From assembly GCA_938073905.1 (NCBI GenBank), contig CALJEN010000009.1, positions 1 to 64,000 of the forward strand: 64,000 nucleotides of DNA. Direction: 5' to 3'. The translations under genes were made by a program, and so were the position numbers. Positions 24,728-32,451 of this stretch are shown here, piece after piece. Positions within the stretch are counted from its first letter, which is position 1. Each line of letters opens with the position of its first letter. The notes below the pieces were generated by a model. It was not told the DNA's origin and searched no databases. It was given only the letters and a program-made list of their open reading frames with translations. The stretch comes from an uncultured Sulfolobales archaeon (lineage in GTDB: Archaea > Thermoproteota > Thermoprotei_A > Sulfolobales > NBVN01).

Positions 24728-26404
24728 TTAGTGGAGTTCTAGGAGCATCGAGGTGGGTGAGCCGAAGATTATGCTCCCGCGCAAAACGAGTTCGTTCAAA
24801 TATCCTTCCAGCACTTCTTTATCCCCCACTAGATAGTAAAGAGCCTCAAGAAGATAGTGCCTTTCGACAAACACAAAGCCGCGGAAAGTCTCTCCGCGAG
24901 TGAGGAGCCTAAGCATTTGCTGTATGGGAATTACTCGGATGGAGCTGTAGACGGAGGCCACGTTGTCTGGGTCATGGTTTAAAACGAACAGTCTGTACGC
25001 GATCGAGCTATAACATAACGACTGGAAGTTCCATCCACTGAAGTAGATGGCAGTGCCGGCTAGCATCATTACAACAGCAGCCGTTAGTGCGAAAACCTTT
25101 CGTCGAGCACATCCCTGAGAATCCATGTGCGTCGCGAAGGCGTAGCTCGTAAACGGGAGGAGCCATATTGAGATCCTCTCTATGTAGCCCGCTCCCAGGG
25201 GCACCGCTATCGCGCCGATAACCGAGAGGATCGACAACGTTATGAAAGAGGCTATTTTAGGCCTCGGATCCGCACTCTTCACGGCTTTGAGAGCTAGGAG
25301 AACCGCCGAGAGAGCCGAGATTGAGCCGAAGTAGATGGTCTTGTAGAGGACGATGTCAGCCCACGGCTTGTATGCCCTAATTACCCTGGTCTCGACTACG
25401 CTCACTAGGCCTTCGAGGAGGTACTTCGTGACGATATCGTTTAGGGTTTGCACGAAATCCGAAAACGTATATCTGGACACGTAGAGCAGGTACGAGAACC
25501 ACAAGGCCGAGAATAGACCCAAACTTAAAGCTACCCTCGCACTGCCGAGAGGCATCGCGGTTTCTTTGAGCCGCGCGACGACCTGGGTAAAGGCGTAGAG
25601 GGCTGCTAAGGTTACCAGCGTGACTAAGGCAATGCCTTGGTGTACGAACACTATCGCCGCCATTACTACGGAGAGCGCGACGACGCGCGAAAGGCTCCTT
25701 GTAAACGCCCACCTAGGTATTAAGGCTAGGAGAAGCCAGTAGAGGGCTATTCCGTAAGCATGTGCGCTGTAGTGGAGTCGCCCACAGTCCAGCGCTAGAG
25801 CTATGAACGTCGCTCGGAGAGGAAGCCCGCTCCTGAGGCCGTACTCGCGGAATAGCAGGTGGAAAATGACCACATATATGAGCAGGATCGGCGCTGGGAA
25901 CCACTTCAGCAAGAAGGTCGTTACCGGGTTCTCGAGGGGGTTTTCGAAGACTGAGCTGTCGAAGAGGACGTTGAGAACGATAGCAGTCGTCCAGAAGAAG
26001 CCCGGCTGCAGATCGAAATACCCATCAACTCCCGGATCAGATCTCCCGGCAACAGTTACGAACATCCCCCTTCTCAAATGACTGGGAGCGTCGTAGAAGT
26101 TTGTCGCGTAGTTGGTGTCGGCGGCGCTCGGTAGCATGTACTTTGCGAGTATCAGGGAAACTATCAGTAGAAGCGCAAGGCTACGGCTGCCTGACCCAGC
26201 AGCTAAGGCCAGGGTCAGGAATGACGCAGATATGAAGGTGAACAAAGACACGGTCGCCTGACGGCTGACGGAGAGCGGACCGAAGTAGTCGTCGGCACCG
26301 TAGTAACCGCTAATAGTCGATAGAGAGTAAGCATAATAGATGAAGCTAAGGACCGAAACGGCGAGAAGAGTGAACTTTGCGGCCCTCGCGGAGGTGTCCT
26401 CCAT
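24728..26404 (-). CDS. Polytopic membrane protein, probable GT-C-type glycosyltransferase
   Basis: The 558-residue protein has about twelve hydrophobic segments. Acidic extracytoplasmic loops are placed as in GT-C enzymes: GADDYFGPL in the first loop and FYDAPSHLRRG near residue 103, with GVDGYFDLQPGFFWT after it. A soluble C-terminal tail of about 110 residues follows. It probably transfers sugars from a lipid carrier outside the membrane, or could be a polymerase of the glycan repeat. It follows a 56-codon frame by 14 nt and precedes a GT4 gene. Family membership is inferred from topology, not from a named motif. Confidence 0.7.
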   Translation of the reverse strand: MEDTSARAAKFTLLAVSVLSFIYYAYSLSTISGYYGADDYFGPLSVSRQATVSLFTFISASFLTLALAAGSGSRSLALLLIVSLILAKYMLPSAADTNYATNFYDAPSHLRRGMFVTVAGRSDPGVDGYFDLQPGFFWTTAIVLNVLFDSSVFENPLENPVTTFLLKWFPAPILLIYVVIFHLLFREYGLRSGLPLRATFIALALDCGRLHYSAHAYGIALYWLLLALIPRWAFTRSLSRVVALSVVMAAIVFVHQGIALVTLVTLAALYAFTQVVARLKETAMPLGSARVALSLGLFSALWFSYLLYVSRYTFSDFVQTLNDIVTKYLLEGLVSVVETRVIRAYKPWADIVLYKTIYFGSISALSAVLLALKAVKSADPRPKIASFITLSILSVIGAIAVPLGAGYIERISIWLLPFTSYAFATHMDSQGCARRKVFALTAAVVMMLAGTAIYFSGWNFQSLCYSSIAYRLFVLNHDPDNVASVYSSIRVIPIQQMLRLLTRGETFRGFVFVERHYLLEALYYLVGDKEVLEGYLNELVLRGSIIFGSPTSMLLELH

Positions 26405-26418
26405 TTGACGTATTTCTC

Positions 26419-26589
26419 TCAGAACTTCTTGAAGTAGAGAAGTCGTTCTTCTTTGTCACACACGTGAAGTTCTTTGATCCAAGCACGTGGATATCTTATC
26501 GTAATACCGGTTGAGGGAGATGAAAGTGTATCAAGGACGGGGCATGTAACGTAATTATATGTCGCGTCTCCAGTTGCAAGAGCTCTCAT
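26419..26589 (-). CDS. Small open frame, 56 aa, unknown
   Basis: An ATG at 26589 opens a frame of 56 codons ending in TGA at 26419-26421. It begins 9 nt after the stop of the GT4 relic and ends 14 nt before the ATG of the membrane protein, so its position is operon-like. The predicted protein has an ordered composition with GITIRYPRAWIKELHV and ERLLYFKKF at the end, like the C terminus of a larger enzyme. It could be a small gene or the tail of a deleted gene. I recognise no family. Confidence 0.4.
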   Translation of the reverse strand: MRALATGDATYNYVTCPVLDTLSSPSTGITIRYPRAWIKELHVCDKEERLLYFKKF

Positions 26590-26598
26590 ACAGTCTCA

Positions 26599-27275
26599 CT
26601 ATTGGCTGTAGAGAGCCTTGACGTAGGTATCGACCACCGCGCTCCAGCTGGGGACCTCCGGCCTGGGTTGCCTCCCGGCCTCCTCCAGGAGCGCTGCTAT
26701 CTCCCGCGCTATCTCCCTATCGCTCCTATCGAGCCTCGTCACCAGAGTCCTGCTCCTCCCCGAGAAGTTCAGGCCCCACGGCTCGACCACGACTACCGGC
26801 ACCCCCACGGCGTTGGCTTCGTTCACCGTCAGGCCGAAGGCCTCCCTGCTCGAGAGGTTCGCCAGGAAGAGGGCCCTCGAGAGCACCTCAGTTACGTACT
26901 CCTCGTAGGGGAGGAACCCCGTGACCTCGTGGTTTACCCCGAGCCTGTGCAGGTAGCGCTCGAGCCTCCCCCTGTACGTACCGTCCCCGACGATCCTGAG
27001 CCTAAGCCCCATCCCGTATTCCTCGTTGAGCACCTTCACCACCCTGGCGAGCCTGTCGACGTTCTTGTACCGCTCGATCCTCCCGCGTAGAGAGCGTAGC
27101 CCTCTGGCCTCTACTCTATGCTCCTGAGCCACTTCTCGACTCCGTGCTCTACCACGACCCCCTCGACCCCGAAGTCCCTGCGGACGAGCTCCGCCTCGTA
27201 CCTCGAGGAGCAGCGGACTGCGTCGACACCTCCGGCGAGCCCCGAGACCAGGGACCTCTTCGGCTACCCGGGAGA
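26599..27275 (-). pseudogene. Relic of a GT4 glycosyltransferase
   Basis: The last 160 codons (from about 27083 to 26599) read as a clean GT4 C-terminal domain: RIERYKNVDRLARVV, LRIVGDGTYRGRLE, LANLSSREAFGLTVNEANAVGVPVVV. Upstream the matching protein (DAVRCSSRYEAELVRRDFGV, then VVVEHGVEKWL) lies in another frame and is cut by TAG at 27111-27113. The expected GYALYAG-RIERYKN join needs a one-base shift near 27076-27086. The first 120-150 residues of a normal GT4 are missing. So the gene has a nonsense codon, a frameshift and a 5' deletion. Confidence 0.8.
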
Positions 27276-27456
27276 CCTCAAGATCCTCGACCACGATCTC
27301 GAGTCTCGGATAGTCTCCGCGATGGGTCGGGTTCTCGGGTCTCCCCCTGCTGGAGCTATCGACTACCCCGACACATCAGCCCTCGGAGACCAGCTTATTG
27401 ACTATGTGGCTATTTGTGAAGCCAGCACCGCCGGGCACGAGAGCCCTCTTCTCAGC
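27276..27456 (-). pseudogene. 5' fragment of a sugar epimerase gene
   Basis: The minus-strand frame reads RALVPGGAGFTNSHIVNKLVSEG, stops at TGA, and continues in the same frame as VGVVDSSSRGRPENPTHRGD and PRLEIVVEDLEV. This is the N-terminal 65 residues of a GalE-type enzyme: the Rossmann GGAGFIGSH motif is altered to GGAGFTNSH, followed by the VVD and SSGRxEN segments. It has no separate start and breaks off where the GT4 relic begins. It is distinct from the intact epimerase at 20090. Confidence 0.78.
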
Positions 27457-27491
27457 GTTTCTACGGTTTAAGCCCATTCGTGATGGAAACA

Positions 27492-28691
27492 TTAAATCAC
27501 CGGTTCTGTAGCCCACATTTGATCTAAAGGCTTGCTCGTCGCACACCGACACTGACATGTTATATTTCGGTAGAGGTCTAGCGAGATGCGCGCTATTTCG
27601 TCCCAGGTCTTTAGTTCTCTCCTGCCTCTAAGGCCTAGCTCTTTAGTCAGCGTTTTGTCTTCTAACAGCATTAATATCGCTCTGGCCAACGCTTTAGGAC
27701 TTCTGGGCGGTACCAGGATGCCGTTGACCATATGCTTAACCCTATACGGTATTTCCCCGACGCTGGAAGCCACGACCGGCTTACCTCTAGCCCACGCCTC
27801 GGAGATCACCAGAGAGTAGACCTCAGCGTAGTCGCATACGCTGGGGAGCACCAAGCACGTCGAGGAGTCTATAGCCCCTATTTTCGTACGCTCGTCGACG
27901 AAGCCCAAGAACACAACCTTGTCGCTCACCCCCGATCTTCTCGCGGTCTCTACGTAGGGTTCGGCGTTTCCGGGCCCCACGAAGACGAACCTCACGTCCC
28001 TTCTCTCTTCGAGGACGTAGGGCGCGGCCCTCAAAAGCACGTCCACTCCCTTCAGCGGGTGGAGCCTTCCTATGAAGAGCACTATGTTGTCGCGCAGCCC
28101 GTACCTGGATCTGAACTCCTCCTCCAAGCTCGGCATCTCGAGCAGCTCCCTGTCCACCCCGTCAGGCACGTAGTGTAGATCCTCGGTCCCGTACCTGCTT
28201 TTGAGGATCTCCACGTCCCTCAGGCTCTTCGAGAGCTTCAGGTCGGCTATCCTGAGGGCGTATACCGTCATCATCCTCCCGTACAGGCTCCCCAGAGTCC
28301 TGACCGGGATGCTCGGGTGGTTCGCCAACGCATCGACAGCCATGAAGTGGATGGCCACCCCCGCACCCAAACTCTTAGCCCTCCTAGCTACCATCACGCT
28401 GAAGAGGGAGTTCTGAGAATGAGCATGAACGACGTCGGCCTCTCTGAGTAGCTCCTCGATGTACTCCCGGGCTACCGTGAGGTCGGGATAGTGCAGCTTC
28501 CAGGCTCTAACTCTGTGCACGTAAACACCGTTCATGACCTCTTCGGCGGGACTCTCTCGGGTCACCGCACGGCTCGTGATTACGTGTACTTCATGACCCA
28601 TCTTCGTTTGCTCCTCGGCTAACCTCCGTAAGGCACGCTCCATACCTCCAATAACCGGGTAGTAGCTGTGATAAACGTGGACTATGCGCAT
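27492..28691 (-). CDS. Glycosyltransferase family 4
   Basis: The 399-residue protein has all GT4 features: YYPVIGGMERALRRLAEEQTKMGHEV at the N terminus, DVVHAHSQNSLF near residue 87, then VLFIGRLHPLKGVDVLLRAAP and LPSVCDYAEVYSLVISEAWARGKPVVASSVGEIP with the EX7E-like motif. The last 30 residues (CQCRCATSKPLDQMW) look unlike the family and may come from a lost stop codon that let the frame run on. It is cytosolic and should extend a lipid-linked glycan. A relic of another transferase tail overlaps its start. Confidence 0.9.
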   Translation of the reverse strand: MRIVHVYHSYYPVIGGMERALRRLAEEQTKMGHEVHVITSRAVTRESPAEEVMNGVYVHRVRAWKLHYPDLTVAREYIEELLREADVVHAHSQNSLFSVMVARRAKSLGAGVAIHFMAVDALANHPSIPVRTLGSLYGRMMTVYALRIADLKLSKSLRDVEILKSRYGTEDLHYVPDGVDRELLEMPSLEEEFRSRYGLRDNIVLFIGRLHPLKGVDVLLRAAPYVLEERRDVRFVFVGPGNAEPYVETARRSGVSDKVVFLGFVDERTKIGAIDSSTCLVLPSVCDYAEVYSLVISEAWARGKPVVASSVGEIPYRVKHMVNGILVPPRSPKALARAILMLLEDKTLTKELGLRGRRELKTWDEIARISLDLYRNITCQCRCATSKPLDQMWATEPVI

Positions 28692-28770
28692 AGCTTCTTG
28701 CAGACCTCCACGTACTTGAGGGGTATTCTTGAGTAAGTGTGATAGAGAGCCTGCCCTCTTGCGTTAGCGC
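28682..28770 (-). pseudogene. C-terminal relic of another glycosyltransferase
   Basis: The minus-strand frame codes GANARGQALYHTYSRIPLKYVEVCKKLCA before TAG at 28682-28684, overlapping the start of the GT4 gene. The pattern NAR, then a helix, then ALKYVEVYKKL is how many GT4 proteins end. No catalytic part is left upstream, where the GT2 gene stops at 28806. It is short, so the assignment is tentative. Confidence 0.4.
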
Positions 28771-28805
28771 CCCGTGACAAGTGTGGGGTATGTATTACTG
28801 AAATA

Positions 28806-29726
28806 TTACAAGTACCAGAAGGAGCAGACGCCATGCTTAAGGCCTCTAAACACTTGTGTAAAGTACTTCGGTCTGTACACCGCCAACATCAAGCCCGCTA
28901 AGGTTAAGTACCAGAGCCTCCTAACACGTGACTTGTGCCACTTAAGGATAAAGGCAGCATGGTTTCTGGCTTTCCAGTAGATCCTCCGGCTCATCCCTAT
29001 ACTCGGCCTATCGCCACCTTCTTCTACGGCTAAATGGATGACGTATGCTCTAGGATCAAACAGCAGTTTGTATCCAAGCCGCTTAACCTGCTGCTGGAAG
29101 TCGCTCTCCTCTCTAAAGCCGGTCGGGGTGTCGAAACTCGCGTCGTATCTTATCCCCCTCTTTACGATGTCCTTCCTTATTGCGAAAAAGTGGGGCAGGA
29201 ACTCCGCGTACCTAGGACCGTGCTCTACGTCGAGAAATACATAACCTGTGAGCCTCGTCAACAGGTCGGCTAGGCCCGCGGGTGAGTTTAAGAAAAAGTC
29301 GGGGTCCTCCCTCCGCCTCCTTGCGATGACCACTCTGCCTCCAACCATCCCTATTTCATCGCTGAGCTTGAAATCCTCGACCATGAACTCTAGCGATCTC
29401 TCATCGACCAGAAGGTAGTCGTCGTCAGCCATTATAGCATAGTCGCACTCGGAGTCGACAAACATCTCTAGGAGGGTGTTCCTCGCTCTAACGGAGCCCA
29501 ACCTCTTGTGGTGAAGCCTGTAGACGAGCTTACCGCTCTCCTCGTATCTCTCGAGCACCTCCTCATACTTCCTCAGCTTGTCTCGCGACGAAGCTTCAGC
29601 CACTATGAAGACCTCGGCTACGTTAACGGCCCTAAGCCAGCCAGGTAGGGAGATAATTAATATCTCCGGTCTATCGTAGCTAGGGATAAGTACAGCTAGG
29701 CCTTCGGCCAAATTCGACACATCCAA
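28806..29726 (-). CDS. Glycosyltransferase family 2
   Basis: The 306-residue GT-A protein opens with AVLIPSYDRPEILIISLPGWL. It has the metal-binding MADDDYL near residue 99 and a FREESDFQQQVKRLG segment near 215 that supplies the catalytic acidic residue, as in many GT2 rhamnosyl- and mannosyltransferases. A weakly hydrophobic C-terminal part (RRLWYLTLAGLMLAVY) may associate with the membrane. The TTG at 29726 is the assumed start; it lies inside a relic of a methyltransferase, and an upstream start cannot be excluded. The sugar is unknown. Confidence 0.85.
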   Translation of the reverse strand: MDVSNLAEGLAVLIPSYDRPEILIISLPGWLRAVNVAEVFIVAEASSRDKLRKYEEVLERYEESGKLVYRLHHKRLGSVRARNTLLEMFVDSECDYAIMADDDYLLVDERSLEFMVEDFKLSDEIGMVGGRVVIARRRREDPDFFLNSPAGLADLLTRLTGYVFLDVEHGPRYAEFLPHFFAIRKDIVKRGIRYDASFDTPTGFREESDFQQQVKRLGYKLLFDPRAYVIHLAVEEGGDRPSIGMSRRIYWKARNHAAFILKWHKSRVRRLWYLTLAGLMLAVYRPKYFTQVFRGLKHGVCSFWYL

Positions 29727-29850
29727 AAGCGTTCTTGAAAGCTAAAGGATCCGGCTCGGAGACAAGAATCATAGCGCTCTTCACGAGTCTTGCTGCCATC
29801 AATGTGTAACATCCGCGAGCCACGCTAACATTTATGAGCATCTTGTAGCT
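29712..29850 (-). pseudogene. Relic of a second FkbM-type methyltransferase
   Basis: The spacer before the GT2 gene codes, on the minus strand, KMLINVSVARGCYTLMAARLVKSAMILVSEPDPLAFKNAF. This aligns with the SAM-binding core of FkbM enzymes (VDVGAN-GYYTL-AARLV then EPDP-NF). The acidic and glycine positions of motif I are lost (NVSVAR), and no downstream DVEGAE part is found. It is therefore a fragment, not a gene. Confidence 0.5.
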
Positions 29851-29868
29851 GAAAGCGGGTACTATAGT

Positions 29869-30972
29869 TTACCATTTAGCCTGCTTGCTCCAGACTATCT
29901 CCCTAGACCACAGGTTCCTCAGCATCCCGGCCAGGAGGTAGGCCTGCTGGACTACCCACGCCCTGTACCCCCCGAGCCCCAGGAGGGCCGCGCCGAGGGC
30001 TAGGGCCGAGAGGGCTACTGGGGAGCGCTCCAGCAGGGCGCTAGCTATCAGCAGCGCTGCTGACGCGGCGAGAAGGAGCGGGTTGGCGAGGTGTAAGAAG
30101 GACTCCGCGAGCAGCACGGCCCTGTACCCCCTCGGCGCCCTCCGGACAGCCTTCAGTGCCTTGGCGAAGTGCTGGGCAAGGTGCTGGGCCCTCCTGACCC
30201 TCCACCGGGAGTACCCCCTCCTCGGGACCGCCTCCACCACCCACAGACCCTCCGGGATCACCGCCCTGTAGCCCATCAGCGCGACCCTGGTCGCCGCGTG
30301 GCTGTCGTCCGCCCCCACGTCGGCTGGGAACCCACCGATCCTCTCAAGGAGCTCCCTCCTGAACGCTGCCAGCTCACCGTGGAACACGGGGGTCGAGAAG
30401 GCCCTGCTCTCCGCTACCCTCAGGGCGTTGTAGTACCTCCTGTAGCCCTCCTCGACCCCCGCCGGCCCCGGAGCCGCCGGCCTCTTGAGGCAGGAGACGG
30501 CCCCCACTCTCGGGTCCGCGAGCCAGGCCACCGCCCTCCTCAGCGCGTCAGGCGGCCAGAGAGCGTCCGCGTCGGCCACGACCACGACGTCCCCGGTCGC
30601 GATCCCGAGGGCCTCGTTGAGAGCCACGGCCTTCCCCCTCCTTCTCGGCTCCCTCACCAGCACGAGCTTCAGGTCTCTGTGCTCGGAGGCCCACTCCTTC
30701 ACTATCTCCGCCGTCCCGTCGGTGCTCGAGTCTACGACGATGAGCTCCAGAAGCTCCCTCGGGTAGTCCTGGGAGTAGATGTTGTCCAGCCTCTCCCGGA
30801 TTATTTTGGCCTCGTTGTAGGTCGGGAGGACGACCGTGACCCTCGGTCTGTAGCCCTCGTCCACCCTGACCTCCCAGGGCCTCCGGAGCCAGACCCTCGT
30901 GGCGTAGAGGTAGTAGGCCAGGGGGACCCCGAAGTGGACGGCGGCCAGGGCTAGGGCGAGTAGGTCGAGCAC
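29869..30972 (-). CDS. Membrane-bound family-2 glycosyltransferase (processive type)
   Basis: The 367-residue protein has an N-terminal membrane helix, then VTVVLPTYNEAKIIRERLDNI, the DADALWPPDA metal-binding motif near residue 136, a GADDSHAATRVALMGY catalytic segment near 220 and the RRAQHLAQH segment in place of the QXXRW of cellulose and hyaluronan synthases. Two or three membrane helices follow (LLLAASAALLIASAL and LSALALGAALLGLG). This is the plan of synthases that polymerise and extrude or that charge polyprenyl phosphate. It is the last gene of the nine-gene MoxR/DUF58 operon, 9 nt after the DUF1616 gene. Confidence 0.88.
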   Translation of the reverse strand: MLDLLALALAAVHFGVPLAYYLYATRVWLRRPWEVRVDEGYRPRVTVVLPTYNEAKIIRERLDNIYSQDYPRELLELIVVDSSTDGTAEIVKEWASEHRDLKLVLVREPRRRGKAVALNEALGIATGDVVVVADADALWPPDALRRAVAWLADPRVGAVSCLKRPAAPGPAGVEEGYRRYYNALRVAESRAFSTPVFHGELAAFRRELLERIGGFPADVGADDSHAATRVALMGYRAVIPEGLWVVEAVPRRGYSRWRVRRAQHLAQHFAKALKAVRRAPRGYRAVLLAESFLHLANPLLLAASAALLIASALLERSPVALSALALGAALLGLGGYRAWVVQQAYLLAGMLRNLWSREIVWSKQAKW

Positions 30973-30981
30973 GGCTCGGGG

Positions 30982-32451
30982 CTATGTTCTGCTCTTGGGC
31001 TCGGCCGAGGCCATCCTGAGGAGCCCGTATTTCCTGTAGTGGGCCACCAGGAGAAGCCCCAGCGAGAGGGTCGAGAGGGAGGCCATCACTGGGCCCAGCC
31101 TTATGCCCCAGGGGGTGTAGTTGAGGACGAGGCCTACCAGGGGGACCAGCGCCAGGCTGAGCCCTATCGACAGCGCCAGCCTCTCGAGGGGGCTAAGCTC
31201 TCCCTCGCCCGGGTAGAGCGCCTCGACGAGGGAGTAGCCGGGGAGGAAGAGGACGAAGAGGGAGCCGACGACTATCCTGAGGGCGGCGAGCACGGGGGAG
31301 CCCTCCGACAGGTAGACGGAGAGGTAGCAGAGGGCTACGAGGGAGGAGGCCGCTGCCAGGCCGGTCCCGTACCTCGAGGCCAGGTAGGACCCGAAGCTCA
31401 CCGGAGGCCTCGGGTCGACGAGCCTGGCGAACCCCCTTGCGACCAGCCCGTGGACTGCCCTGGCGACCTCGTGCCTCGGGTAGCCCCTCAGCCTAGCGAG
31501 GAGCTCCCCGAGGGTGAGACTCCCATTGTTGAGGGCCCTCCTGACGGCCAGCTCGACCGGCCTTAGGTCTCCCGAGGGCCCCGTCCAGACGACGGCTCTG
31601 TCCGAGTTCAGGCGGGCCCACCACAGCCAGACCCTCCTCCTGAGCTCCCAGTAGCCCAGGGCTCCCGTTACCGCGGCGGCCGCGAGGACTCCGACCGTCG
31701 CGTAGAGCCTCGCTCTCCTAGCCTCCTCGCCCGCTCTCGCTACCTCGGGCTCCATGGCTACCACGGCCTCGGCCAGCCCCAGGGCCTCGCTCCAGCGGCC
31801 CGAGAGGGCCAGCCCCACGGCCTCGTCGAGGAGCTTCACCATGGTTGTCGTGTTGCCACCGGCCCTCTCGGCCCTCCTGAGGGCCAGGTAGGCTCTCGCT
31901 AGGGCCTCCTCGACCTCCGCCGGGAGCCCGGCGGCGGGCCCGGGGGGCGGGGCCGGGACCTCGAGAGGGGTCACGTTGATCCAGAGCTGGTTCCAGAGCC
32001 CCCTGTACCTGAAGCCCCCTGCCTCCTCGTCGTAGGCCCAGAGCTCGAAGACTAGCCTCGTGTTGGCGGCCGGCTCAGCGATGGCTAGCTCGACGGGCAC
32101 GGTCTTGGAGGATCCGTGGACCAGCACCGCCCTGACCTCGGCTACAGGCTCGGCGTCCAGGGGAGCGGTAGCGTTGGGCGCCTTCTCCCTTGTCCCGACC
32201 TTGACCAGCACCCTGTAGTACATAGACCTCCCCTCGCGGTTCCCCACGTAGACGTTGAGCCTGAACGGGACTCCCGCCGGGACGCTCCTCGGGTAGCCGC
32301 CTATCCTCCCCTCGGGGCCCAGGAGGCCGAGCTCGGAGAACGGCTCGACGACCCTGTCCCCAGCGAGGAGCTGGACGCCCGCGAACACCGAGGAGACCAC
32401 AACTATGGCGGCGAGGACTGCGAGGACCTCGCTATCGAGTACCCAGCTCAA
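30982..32451 (-). CDS. DUF1616 membrane protein
   Basis: The 489-residue protein has an N-terminal membrane helix, an extracytoplasmic beta-sandwich (about residues 45-165, with GVPFRLNVYVGNREGRSMYYRVLV), a helical region, a winged-helix-like cytosolic stretch (ELAVRRALNNGSLTLGELLARLRGYPRHEVARAVHGL), and four or five C-terminal helices with FLPGYSLVEALYP and LERLALSIGLSLALVPLVGL, the DUF1616 hallmark. The family is common beside archaeal glycosyltransferase genes; its function is unknown. The TTG start overlaps the upstream stop in TTGA, showing tight coupling. Confidence 0.85.
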   Translation of the reverse strand: MSWVLDSEVLAVLAAIVVVSSVFAGVQLLAGDRVVEPFSELGLLGPEGRIGGYPRSVPAGVPFRLNVYVGNREGRSMYYRVLVKVGTREKAPNATAPLDAEPVAEVRAVLVHGSSKTVPVELAIAEPAANTRLVFELWAYDEEAGGFRYRGLWNQLWINVTPLEVPAPPPGPAAGLPAEVEEALARAYLALRRAERAGGNTTTMVKLLDEAVGLALSGRWSEALGLAEAVVAMEPEVARAGEEARRARLYATVGVLAAAAVTGALGYWELRRRVWLWWARLNSDRAVVWTGPSGDLRPVELAVRRALNNGSLTLGELLARLRGYPRHEVARAVHGLVARGFARLVDPRPPVSFGSYLASRYGTGLAAASSLVALCYLSVYLSEGSPVLAALRIVVGSLFVLFLPGYSLVEALYPGEGELSPLERLALSIGLSLALVPLVGLVLNYTPWGIRLGPVMASLSTLSLGLLLVAHYRKYGLLRMASAEPKSRT

